A DNA stretch of 64,000 nucleotides from an uncultured Bacilli bacterium. GTDB taxonomy: Bacteria > Bacillota_I > Bacilli_A > RF39 > UBA660. The stretch covers positions 39,532-103,531 of the forward strand of contig CAKOPW010000003.1 of assembly GCA_934101115.1 (NCBI GenBank). Reading direction: 5' to 3'. Below the pieces are notes generated by a model. The model searched no databases, was not told the DNA's origin, and saw only the letters and a list, made by a program, of their open reading frames with translations. The translations under genes were made by a program, and so were the position numbers. Every line of letters begins with the position of its first letter. Within the stretch, counting starts at the first letter, position 1. Below are positions 29,748 through 36,789 of this stretch, in pieces.

Positions 29748-30855
29748 TAATTATCTCATTAAACACACTATTTAAAGTATCAACAACAATACTATCACAA
29801 TTATTTTTTTGACTTTTATTTTTTTCATAATAGCAATCATCTAGTAGATTTAGCTCCATATCCATTTTATTATAACTTGCACTATCATACTTTACATCAT
29901 ATGTAATCGAATAATTATATTTTTTATCCTTCCAATATATTAAAATTGATGCTGTCTCATCTGCATAATTTATATTATACAAATTACCTTTTATTTTAAT
30001 TTTTTTAAAATAAAGCCTATTTTCTTCCTGAAAGTTCTTTTTTATAGCATTTATAACATCGTTGCTTATAATTTCTTTAGATTCAGATTTTTGAAGTTTA
30101 GTTTTTTTCGATTTAGAAAAAAATATTTTTTTATTAGAATAATCCTCTTTCAATATTAGCTGAATAGTCTTTACTTTATTGTCATAATATATATCCACAA
30201 AAAGTGAATCAAATTTTATATTTTTATTTTTAATTTCGAAATATTCATTGTAATCATAAAAATCTCTTATAAGAGCATCTTTTCCAGAAGAAGTCTTGTA
30301 TATAATTGATTTATTACCATTACCATAATATAAAATTACTTTTGATATCTTATTTTCATCAACACCATTAATATTTCCTAATCTAAAATAAATGCTCTCA
30401 CCGGTCAGCATAACTGCACCATCCGTTAAATAAATATCATCTGGAGCAGACTCTATGGTATATATTTTTACTGAATCATAAGAGTTTAAAAAATAATAAA
30501 GCAAAAAAGAAATTATCATAATCAGTAATACTATTAAACTTACAACAAGAAACTTTGCTGTTTTATTATACTTTTTATTTATTAAATTTCTATCATCATA
30601 TATCATCAAATTAATATCCTGTAATTTTTTTTCATTCTCTTTAGACCTATATTCACCAAACATAATTTCATCAATTGAAACATTAAATATTTCACTAAGT
30701 CTAATTATTGTCGAAGAATCCGGAATTGTCCTACCATTTTCCCACTTACTTATTGCTTCTCTATTAATTGGTATCTTTTCAGCCAAAATATTTTGACTCA
30801 TATTATTTTTTTGTCTAAGTTCTTTTATAAATAAACCAATTTTTTTACTATCCAT
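29734..30855 (-). CDS. XRE-family regulator with transmembrane sensor domain (ICE)
   Basis: N-terminal HTH (IGLFIKELRQKNNMSQNILA, then INREAISKWENGRTIPDSST) is followed by one membrane helix (about 105-127) and an extracellular domain of about 240 residues with a Cys pair near the end. This is a one-component membrane-bound regulator. A related architecture occurs on the chromosome at 33.3 kb. The start at 30855 has GGTGGTGAACTT upstream; the frame is open to 30903 without a site. As the rightmost ICE gene it may regulate the secreted protein cluster. Confidence 0.85.
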   Translation of the reverse strand: MDSKKIGLFIKELRQKNNMSQNILAEKIPINREAISKWENGRTIPDSSTIIRLSEIFNVSIDEIMFGEYRSKENEKKLQDINLMIYDDRNLINKKYNKTAKFLVVSLIVLLIMIISFLLYYFLNSYDSVKIYTIESAPDDIYLTDGAVMLTGESIYFRLGNINGVDENKISKVILYYGNGNKSIIYKTSSGKDALIRDFYDYNEYFEIKNKNIKFDSLFVDIYYDNKVKTIQLILKEDYSNKKIFFSKSKKTKLQKSESKEIISNDVINAIKKNFQEENRLYFKKIKIKGNLYNINYADETASILIYWKDKKYNYSITYDVKYDSASYNKMDMELNLLDDCYYEKNKSQKNNCDSIVVDTLNSVFNEIIRGGS

Positions 30856-31002
30856 AAGTTCACCACCAAATTTTAAAATCGTATTTAAATAAAATATTAA
30901 CAAGCAAAGTAATAAAGAATATAAAAAATGAAATTAGCATTATGATAACTATAATGTACATAATTTTTTTTCATAAATAATCCCTATATTCATTATATCA
31001 TG

Positions 31003-31029
31003 AAAAAAGATACTTTTTAATAAAGTACC
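31003..31029 (-). terminator. Terminator near the right end of the ICE
   Basis: GGTACTTT / AAAGTATC stem (8 bp with one G-T) and a six-T tail on the minus strand. It would stop transcripts entering from the amidase promoter before they reach ICE genes. Confidence 0.7.
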
Positions 31030-31072
31030 TTAAATCCCTGTATTGCCTGCCTCTTTAGTTATTCACTTATTT

Positions 31073-31098
31073 TTTGGATTTATCATGTTCCTCCATGT
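31073..31098. other. ICE attachment site, right end
   Basis: Inverted copy of the left-end arms: TTTGGATT (31073-31080), 7 nt, TTCCTCC (31088-31094), then ATGT shared with the amidase side. The core CCATGT at 31093-31098 equals 4810-4815. Confidence 0.85.
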
Positions 31099-31130
31099 CC
31101 AGGGTCAATTATAATCTTATAATTATTCAT
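31083..31130 (-). pseudogene. N-acetylmuramoyl-L-alanine amidase, 5' fragment
   Basis: ATG at 31130, preceded by CTAGGTGATACT, opens MNNYKIIIDPGHGG, the first strand and zinc-binding His motif of Amidase_3, then runs into ICE sequence and stops at codon 16. The continuation (GGTDNGASGND..) is at 4811 and below. Promoter and start are therefore intact but the gene is destroyed. Confidence 0.88.
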
Positions 31131-31152
31131 AGTATCACCTAGAATAGTGTAT

Positions 31153-31192
31153 GAAAAAAAATGAAATATGGCACTTTTCATATTTCATTTTT
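31153..31192. terminator. Bidirectional terminator beside the flavodoxin gene
   Basis: ATGAAATATG / CATATTTCAT stem with flanking A- and T-runs that extend the pairing (AAAA/TTTT). It serves the flavodoxin gene on the minus strand. Confidence 0.85.
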
Positions 31193-31196
31193 CTTT

Positions 31197-31835
31197 TTAT
31201 TTTAAACTATCTGTAAACGTTTTTATGTCTGCATCACTTGCACTAGACGAAAATCTTTGACCAGTTTTCCAGTTTCCACCATTTGCCATCTCTTCAAGCA
31301 ACTTTCCACTTTGACCAAGTCCACTTGATGCTGAAGTACAAAATGGAATAATTGTTTTAGCGGTAAAATCATTATCTTTAACAAAATTATTAACTGGCCA
31401 AGCTGCTACACCCCACCAAATTGGATATCCAATTAAAACAGTATCATAACTATCCCAGTTATCAATTTTTGTGTTTTTTAATTCAATATCTCTTAAAGCT
31501 TCATTATCATGTTCTTTTGAAACTCTAGATTCTTCATCTGACCAATTTAAATCAGCTGATGTATAAACATCTTTTAGTACAATCTCGAATATATCAGCAT
31601 TTAAATTAGCCGCAATTTTTTTAGCAACTGCTTCAGTATGACTTTGAGCAGAATAATAAACAACTAAAACATTTTTAGAAGAAGTATTGTTATTATCATT
31701 TATCATTGATCCATTACCATCATTTATATTATCTTTATTATTATCCATATTTTTATTATTTAAAATCAAATAAATTCCAACACCTATAACAAGAACTATA
31801 GCTATAAATCCAATTATTGATAAAACCTTTTTCAT
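31197..31835 (-). CDS. Membrane-anchored flavodoxin-like protein
   Basis: An N-terminal membrane helix (about 4-25) and an Asn/Asp-rich linker precede a flavodoxin domain: VLVVYYSAQSHTEAVAKKIA (FMN phosphate loop), IGYPIWWGVAAWPVNNFV, FCTSASSGLGQSGKLLEEMA. Such flavodoxins carry electrons or reduce quinones at the membrane face. It follows the aldo/keto reductase gene by 9 bp and shares its MerR-type promoter, so both probably respond to aldehyde or electrophile stress. Confidence 0.9.
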   Translation of the reverse strand: MKKVLSIIGFIAIVLVIGVGIYLILNNKNMDNNKDNINDGNGSMINDNNNTSSKNVLVVYYSAQSHTEAVAKKIAANLNADIFEIVLKDVYTSADLNWSDEESRVSKEHDNEALRDIELKNTKIDNWDSYDTVLIGYPIWWGVAAWPVNNFVKDNDFTAKTIIPFCTSASSGLGQSGKLLEEMANGGNWKTGQRFSSSASDADIKTFTDSLK

Positions 31836-31844
31836 ATATTCTCC

Positions 31845-32735
31845 CTACCAATTCTTCTTATCTTTACGACAATCTTCATTATCTCTTCTTGATTTTACAA
31901 TCTCATCAAACCATTCAACCATTTTTGGATCTTGATGATTAAAGAATAAACTATTTTGTGTATTTAATTTATTAATTTTTTCCATATCTTCATCAGTTAA
32001 TTTAAAATCAAATACATTAAAATTTTCTTCCATGCGTTCAATATGAGTTGATTTGCATGCAATAATAACGCCTCTTTCAATTAACCATCTAAGCATTACT
32101 TGAGCAGAAGATTTATTATATTTTTTACCAATACTTGTCAATACTTCATTTTCAAATAAACCATTTCTTCCTTCTCCAAATGGTGCCCAGGCCTCCATTT
32201 TAACTCCATATTTTTCCATATTTTCTTGTGCTTCTACTTGAGCATTAAGAGGATTTACTTCCACTTGATTGATTGCAGGAACAACTTTTCTTCCAAATAA
32301 AGAAATATCACTTAATCTATCAGGATAAAAATTTGACACTCCAATTGCTCTAATTTTTCCTTCATGATATAGATCTTCTAAAGCACGATATGCTCCATAA
32401 TAATCAGCAAAAGGTTGATGTAGTAAAACTAAATCAATATAATCAGTTTTAAGTTTCTTTAATGATTCCATAACTGATTTTTTACAGTTTTCATAACCAT
32501 AATTATCTATCCATACCTTAGTAGTAATAAATAATTCCTCTCTTGGAATACCACATTCTACTATAGCATCTCCAACTTCACTTTCATTAAAATAACTTTG
32601 AGCTGTATCAATACTTCTAAATCCCACTTTAATTGCATCAAGTACACATCTCTTAGTATCCTCTTTAGGTATTTGATAAACACCAAAACCTAGTATAGGC
32701 ATTTTTACTCCATTATTAAGTTCAACATATTCCAT
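31845..32735 (-). CDS. Aldo/keto reductase
   Basis: The AKR pattern is complete: LGFGVYQIP, RSIDTAQSYFNESEVGDAI (catalytic Asp and Tyr), ELFITTKVWI (Lys), LVLLHQPF (His), AIGVSNFYPDRLSD and the NADPH-binding IIACKSTHIERMEENFNVF. 296 aa. It reduces aldehydes and ketones with NADPH. A divergent MerR gene and a 19-bp-spacer promoter immediately upstream point to induction by reactive aldehydes, as for AdhR-controlled genes. C-terminus is charged and slightly extended. Confidence 0.93.
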   Translation of the reverse strand: MEYVELNNGVKMPILGFGVYQIPKEDTKRCVLDAIKVGFRSIDTAQSYFNESEVGDAIVECGIPREELFITTKVWIDNYGYENCKKSVMESLKKLKTDYIDLVLLHQPFADYYGAYRALEDLYHEGKIRAIGVSNFYPDRLSDISLFGRKVVPAINQVEVNPLNAQVEAQENMEKYGVKMEAWAPFGEGRNGLFENEVLTSIGKKYNKSSAQVMLRWLIERGVIIACKSTHIERMEENFNVFDFKLTDEDMEKINKLNTQNSLFFNHQDPKMVEWFDEIVKSRRDNEDCRKDKKNW

Positions 32736-32766
32736 ATAATCATTCCTTTCTTTTTGTGAACATAAA

Positions 32767-32824
32767 TTGACTTCAACTTCTTTTTACTCTATAATTATAA
32801 ATGTCGGAAGTTACTCACGGTCAA
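32767..32824. promoter_or_regulatory. Overlapping divergent promoters with MerR-type 19-bp spacer
   Basis: Minus strand: TTGACC (32819-32824), 19-bp spacer, TATAAT (32794-32799), toward the reductase; the overlong spacer is the hallmark of MerR-activated promoters. Plus strand: TTGACT (32767-32772), 17 bp, TATAAT (32790-32795), toward merR. The two -10 boxes overlap, so the regulator can switch between them. Confidence 0.8.
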
Positions 32825-32858
32825 GTATAAAATTAAATTTGTAAAGGAGAAACACATA

Positions 32859-33281
32859 ATGACTAACAAGACTTTATATTCAATGAAAGAAACATGTAAA
32901 AAAACCGGATTTTCTTATGATACATTAAAATTTTATTGCAATGAAGGATTAATTCCAAATGTCAAAAGAAACAAAAGCAATTATCGAGTATTTGACGATA
33001 ATGATATAAATTGGATTAAAAATCTATCATGTTTAAAAAAATGTGGAATGAATATCACAGAAATGAAAGAATATTTAGATTTATGTTTAAAAGGAAAATC
33101 ATCTATTCCAGAAAGAAAAAAAGTTCTTGATATAAAACTTCAAGAACTGGAAGAAAGAAAAAAAGAAATTCAAGATGCAATTGATTTTGTTAATTGGAAA
33201 CAAAGTTTTTATGACGATGTCTTATCTGGAAAAAAAGAATATTTTAGTTATTTAATAAAAACAAAAAATGATGGAGAATAA
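32859..33281 (+). CDS. MerR-family regulator (AdhR/NmlR-like)
   Basis: Winged HTH typical of MerR: YSMKETCKKTGFSYDTLKFY, CNEGLIPNVKRNKSNYRVFD, DNDINWIKNLSCLKKCGMNI then TEMKEYL, followed by a coiled coil LDIKLQELEERKKEIQDAID. The effector region is short (140 aa in total). It is the only plus-strand gene in this part and is divergent from the reductase gene it most likely controls. Three Cys (positions about 13, 27, 58 and 62 region) could sense electrophiles. AAAGGAGAAACACAT precedes the ATG. Confidence 0.92.
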   Translation: MTNKTLYSMKETCKKTGFSYDTLKFYCNEGLIPNVKRNKSNYRVFDDNDINWIKNLSCLKKCGMNITEMKEYLDLCLKGKSSIPERKKVLDIKLQELEERKKEIQDAIDFVNWKQSFYDDVLSGKKEYFSYLIKTKNDGE

Positions 33282-33293
33282 CCATCATTTTTT
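33263..33293. terminator. Bidirectional terminator between merR and the XRE gene
   Basis: AAAAAATGATGG / CCATCATTTTTT perfect 12-bp stem, 7-nt loop containing the merR stop. It serves both convergent genes. Confidence 0.9.
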
Positions 33294-33300
33294 ATATACT

Positions 33301-34062
33301 TTAGCTAACTTTTGTTTCATAAAGCAAATTAGATTTTCTTATTACCTTATTTAACTTCGTTGTATCTTGATTTTCATATATTTTATTTATATGTGATAAA
33401 CTTTGTTTAGTATAATAAACTTTTTTTATCTTTTTTAAACAACTATCACTTACATATAAATCATTTGTAGAAGTATTTTCACTTAAATCATAACCAGTAA
33501 ATTCATCAAATTTCTTACTTCTATTTATTATTGTTCCAAGATCTTCATAATACGTAACAAAAGCTAAACATTCATTTTCATATTCAAAATAAACATATTT
33601 TGTATTTCCAAGCACCGGAGTAGTAAGTTTTAATGAATGATTTTCAAAAGTCACATTCATTGTACGTTTATCATAATCTTGTTTAATATAAATATGGTTT
33701 AATAAAAAATTAAATGCAATAACCGATATTAAGAAAACAACAATAAATAAAATGACTAAGTTAAAAATCCTAATAGTTTTATTTTTAAGTTCCACATTTT
33801 CAACTACATCTATCATATTTTTTTCAAATTTATCTTGATATTCATCTTTTTTCAATTTTTCTCCGGATAAGAATTCATTAATTGATATTCCTAAGACCTC
33901 GCATATTGAATTATACATGGACATATCCGGCATACATTTCCCATTTTCCCATCTTGATATACTTCTACTATTAACATTTAATTTTTCAGCTAACTCTTCT
34001 TGAGTTAAATTACATTCTTTACGCCTTTCAGCAATAAACTTACCAATTTTTTCTTGATTCAT
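33301..34062 (-). CDS. XRE-family regulator with C-terminal membrane domain
   Basis: N-terminal HTH (IGKFIAERRKECNLTQEELA, EKLNVNSRSISRWENGKCMP), membrane helix about 98-122 and an extracellular domain of 130 residues. Same architecture as the ICE regulator at 29.7 kb, but the extracellular parts are not alike. No obvious target operon adjoins; the gene ends convergently with merR. AAAGGAAGAAAGTT precedes the ATG. Confidence 0.85.
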   Translation of the reverse strand: MNQEKIGKFIAERRKECNLTQEELAEKLNVNSRSISRWENGKCMPDMSMYNSICEVLGISINEFLSGEKLKKDEYQDKFEKNMIDVVENVELKNKTIRIFNLVILFIVVFLISVIAFNFLLNHIYIKQDYDKRTMNVTFENHSLKLTTPVLGNTKYVYFEYENECLAFVTYYEDLGTIINRSKKFDEFTGYDLSENTSTNDLYVSDSCLKKIKKVYYTKQSLSHINKIYENQDTTKLNKVIRKSNLLYETKVS

Positions 34063-34133
34063 AACTTTCTTCCTTTCTGTCTTTATACTACAAAATCTAG
34101 TTTATATAATACACGACACAAAGTGAGAATTAA

Positions 34134-34964
34134 TTATTTTTCATTATACTCTTCCAAGAAACTTTTATATTTACCATTCTTTTTAGTTCCTAAAACACAG
34201 TTTAAATTAACATTATCCATACTTTTAAATATATTATGATCAATTTCTCTGTTAATTTGTCTCATTTTTTTTATTAATTCTTTCATTTCTTTTCTTTTGC
34301 TTGTACCATCATTGATTAATGAACAACCTTCAGTAAATCTACAAGCACAGTTGATAAATGTAAGTTCATTATAATTTCTCCAAGAAATAATAGCTCCCTC
34401 TTTCACCAAATAAAGAGGTCTAATAAGTTCAAGCCCTTCATAATTATCAGAATGAAGTTTAGGCATCATAGTTTTAATCTCAGCTCCATAAAACATTGAA
34501 AGTAAAGTTGTTTCAATAACATCATCAAAATGATGACCTAAAGCGATTTTATTACATCCAATTTCCTTTGCTTTATTATATAGATAACCTCTACGCATTT
34601 TAGCACACAAATAACAAGGACTTTTAGAATCAATTGTCGATACAACATCAAAAATATCACTTTCAAATATCTCAATTGGAATATTAAGAATACGTGCATT
34701 ATCCTCAATGTATTTACGATTATATTCATTATATCCAGGATCCATTACTACATATCTAGCTTCAAAATTAATTTTACCATGACGTTTTAATTCTTGAATA
34801 CATTTAGCAAGTAAAAATGAATCTTTTCCTCCACTTATGCAAACCATTATTTTATCATTATCTTGAATAAGTTCATAAGTCTTAACAGCTTCAATAAATT
34901 TAGCCCATATTTCCTTACGATACTTCTTTATAATACTTTTTTCAATTTCTTTATACTTCTCCAT
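34134..34964 (-). CDS. TtcA/TtuA-like PP-loop ATPase (tRNA thiolation type)
   Basis: PP-loop CISGGKDSF (44-50) activates the target as an adenylate; PCYLCAKMRRG gives a CxxC pair (Cys 117, 120) and a later CACRF..C region offers the third cluster ligand. This is the TtcA-like group of tRNA 2-thiolation enzymes, which usually hold a 4Fe-4S cluster. It follows the cysteine desulfurase by 14 bp, its natural sulfur donor, as the last gene of the copper operon. Exact tRNA target cannot be told. 276 aa. Confidence 0.85.
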   Translation of the reverse strand: MEKYKEIEKSIIKKYRKEIWAKFIEAVKTYELIQDNDKIMVCISGGKDSFLLAKCIQELKRHGKINFEARYVVMDPGYNEYNRKYIEDNARILNIPIEIFESDIFDVVSTIDSKSPCYLCAKMRRGYLYNKAKEIGCNKIALGHHFDDVIETTLLSMFYGAEIKTMMPKLHSDNYEGLELIRPLYLVKEGAIISWRNYNELTFINCACRFTEGCSLINDGTSKRKEMKELIKKMRQINREIDHNIFKSMDNVNLNCVLGTKKNGKYKSFLEEYNEK

Positions 34965-34978
34965 AACACACCTAAATT

Positions 34979-36088
34979 CTAACCGATAATATTATTCATC
35001 ACTTCAATAAATTTATCAATTTCTGCGTTCGTTGTCAAATGACTTAAACTAAGTCTAATTGAAGAACTAGCAAGTCCTTTATTTTTGGTAACCGCATATA
35101 CAAGTTTAGATGGTGTTTCAACTGGACAACAAGATGTTTTAGTAGAGACATATACTTCTGAGTCATTAAATAGTTTTTGAAGATCATTAGATTTTCTATT
35201 TTGGACACTAAAATTAATAATATAAGGTATTGAATTATTATTACTGTTTATCGTAACATCATTCTTACTTTTTAAATATTCAACAATTCTTTTATTCTTA
35301 TCTATAACTGAAACACGTCTTTCTTCTATATTATTCATTGCATTTTTAAGAGCAATAGAAGCAGATGCGATCAATGCTGTATCCGGTGTACCACTTCGAT
35401 AAATCGTACTAGATTTTCCTCCATTGATTTGAGGTTTTAAAAACACATTATCACGTTTTACTAAAATACCTACTCCAGAAAGGCCATAAAACTTATGAGG
35501 TGTAATCGTTATTAAATCAACATCACTGTAATCAATATTAACTTTACCAATAGCTTGACTAGCATCAGTATGAAAAAAACAATTTGGATATTCCTTTAAA
35601 ATAGAAGCGATTTCCTCAATAGGTTCTCTTATTCCAAGTTCCGAATCAACAGAAGTTATACTCACTAAGATGGTATCATCTCTTAACATTTTCTTTAATT
35701 CATCAATGTTAATAATTCCATACTTATCAACAGGAATAATCTCAACTTCAAAACCAAGTTCTTGTAAATATGTACATGATGATACAATCGAATTATGTTC
35801 TAAAGAACTTATAAGTATATGCTTTCCCCTGCTTTTATATCTTTCACATACACCTTTAATAACTAAATTGTTACTTTCACTTGAGCCACTTGTATAGATT
35901 ATTTCATCTTCTTTAACATTAAGAAGTTTAGCAATATTCTTAGTTGCTTCATCTATAACACTTTTTGCTTCCATACCAAGTGTATGATTCGAGTTTGGAT
36001 TTGCATAATATTTTTTAGAAACACGAATAAACTCATTTAAAACTTCATCATCAACCGGAGTTGAAGCAGCATAATCTAAATAGATCAT
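34979..36088 (-). CDS. Cysteine desulfurase (NifS/IscS family)
   Basis: PLP enzyme: YLDYAASTPVDDEVL at the start, TSGSSESNNLVIKG, HTDASQAIGK, and ITPHKFYGLSGVG with Lys 199 as the PLP Lys. The catalytic loop is short and has STKTSCCP (Cys 320/321). It moves sulfur from cysteine to acceptors for Fe-S clusters and thiolated tRNA. It starts 1 bp after the DUF2318 gene and is followed by the TtcA-like gene, so in this operon it probably serves Fe-S repair or tRNA thiolation under copper stress. Confidence 0.93.
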   Translation of the reverse strand: MIYLDYAASTPVDDEVLNEFIRVSKKYYANPNSNHTLGMEAKSVIDEATKNIAKLLNVKEDEIIYTSGSSESNNLVIKGVCERYKSRGKHILISSLEHNSIVSSCTYLQELGFEVEIIPVDKYGIINIDELKKMLRDDTILVSITSVDSELGIREPIEEIASILKEYPNCFFHTDASQAIGKVNIDYSDVDLITITPHKFYGLSGVGILVKRDNVFLKPQINGGKSSTIYRSGTPDTALIASASIALKNAMNNIEERRVSVIDKNKRIVEYLKSKNDVTINSNNNSIPYIINFSVQNRKSNDLQKLFNDSEVYVSTKTSCCPVETPSKLVYAVTKNKGLASSSIRLSLSHLTTNAEIDKFIEVMNNIIG

Positions 36089-36089
36089 A

Positions 36090-36566
36090 TTATTTCACTG
36101 GACCTTTCCAATTTTCAAACTTATCTTTATAACTCTCAGCATAACTTGCATCAATTACAATTTTATCGCCTTTTATTGTTTTTTTCTCAACTGGAGCTGG
36201 ATTGCATCCACCTTTTTCAATACCTATTTTATCAATATGGAATTTATTCTTACAATTTTGACATTCCAAATATTCTCCTTTTTGAATAAAATAGGCTGTT
36301 GGTGATGGATTACAAGCTTGACATGTATTAAATGCAATTCTAACTACACCATCAGTTCCTCTAACAAGTATAAATTGAATTATTACTCCATCAACTTCAT
36401 AATTTGCATATGTTGCTTCACTAGTAATATTTTCTGTATTAATCTCAATTTCATTTTTAATATTTTTACTTAATTCCATATATTTATTGGTTGTTTCATT
36501 TTTAGAGCAACCACACATCACCATAGTTAAAAATATCACAAAAAATGAAAATACAATTTTTTTCAT
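36090..36566 (-). CDS. DUF2318-type lipoprotein with Cys-rich metal site
   Basis: A short signal with VMCGCSKN (lipobox-like, Cys about 20) anchors the protein outside. The body has FNTCQACNPSPTAYF, LECQNCKNKFHID and GGCNPAPVE: CxxC, CxxC and GGCNP are the DUF2318 (PF10080) signature of predicted metal or Fe-S binding membrane proteins. It overlaps copZ by 4 bp. In a copper operon it could bind copper or pass metal at the surface; the function is not established. Confidence 0.85.
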   Translation of the reverse strand: MKKIVFSFFVIFLTMVMCGCSKNETTNKYMELSKNIKNEIEINTENITSEATYANYEVDGVIIQFILVRGTDGVVRIAFNTCQACNPSPTAYFIQKGEYLECQNCKNKFHIDKIGIEKGGCNPAPVEKKTIKGDKIVIDASYAESYKDKFENWKGPVK

Positions 36567-36787
36567 AGAGTTACCTCAAGAGTATATCCTAAATCATTTA
36601 TACATTTTTCAACAACTGATATTTCAAGAGTTCCAACATATTCTATCACAACTTTACCAGTTTTTAAATCAACTTTAACATTTTTAACTCCATCAATGTT
36701 AAGAAGAGATGCCTTCACTGAAGAAACACAATGGGAACAACTCATACCTTTAACTATTATTTCTAATTTATTATTTTTTTTAAACAT
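36563..36787 (-). CDS. copZ: CopZ-like heavy-metal-associated copper chaperone
   Basis: Single HMA domain of 74 aa with KGMSCSHCVSSVKASL (CxxC copper site) and the ferredoxin-like fold pattern VKNVKVDLKTGKVVIEY. It delivers Cu(I) to the ATPase encoded 2 bp upstream and overlaps the lipoprotein gene downstream by 4 bp. RBS AAGGAAGATAAAT. Confidence 0.93.
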   Translation of the reverse strand: MFKKNNKLEIIVKGMSCSHCVSSVKASLLNIDGVKNVKVDLKTGKVVIEYVGTLEISVVEKCINDLGYTLEVTL

Positions 36788-36789
36788 AT

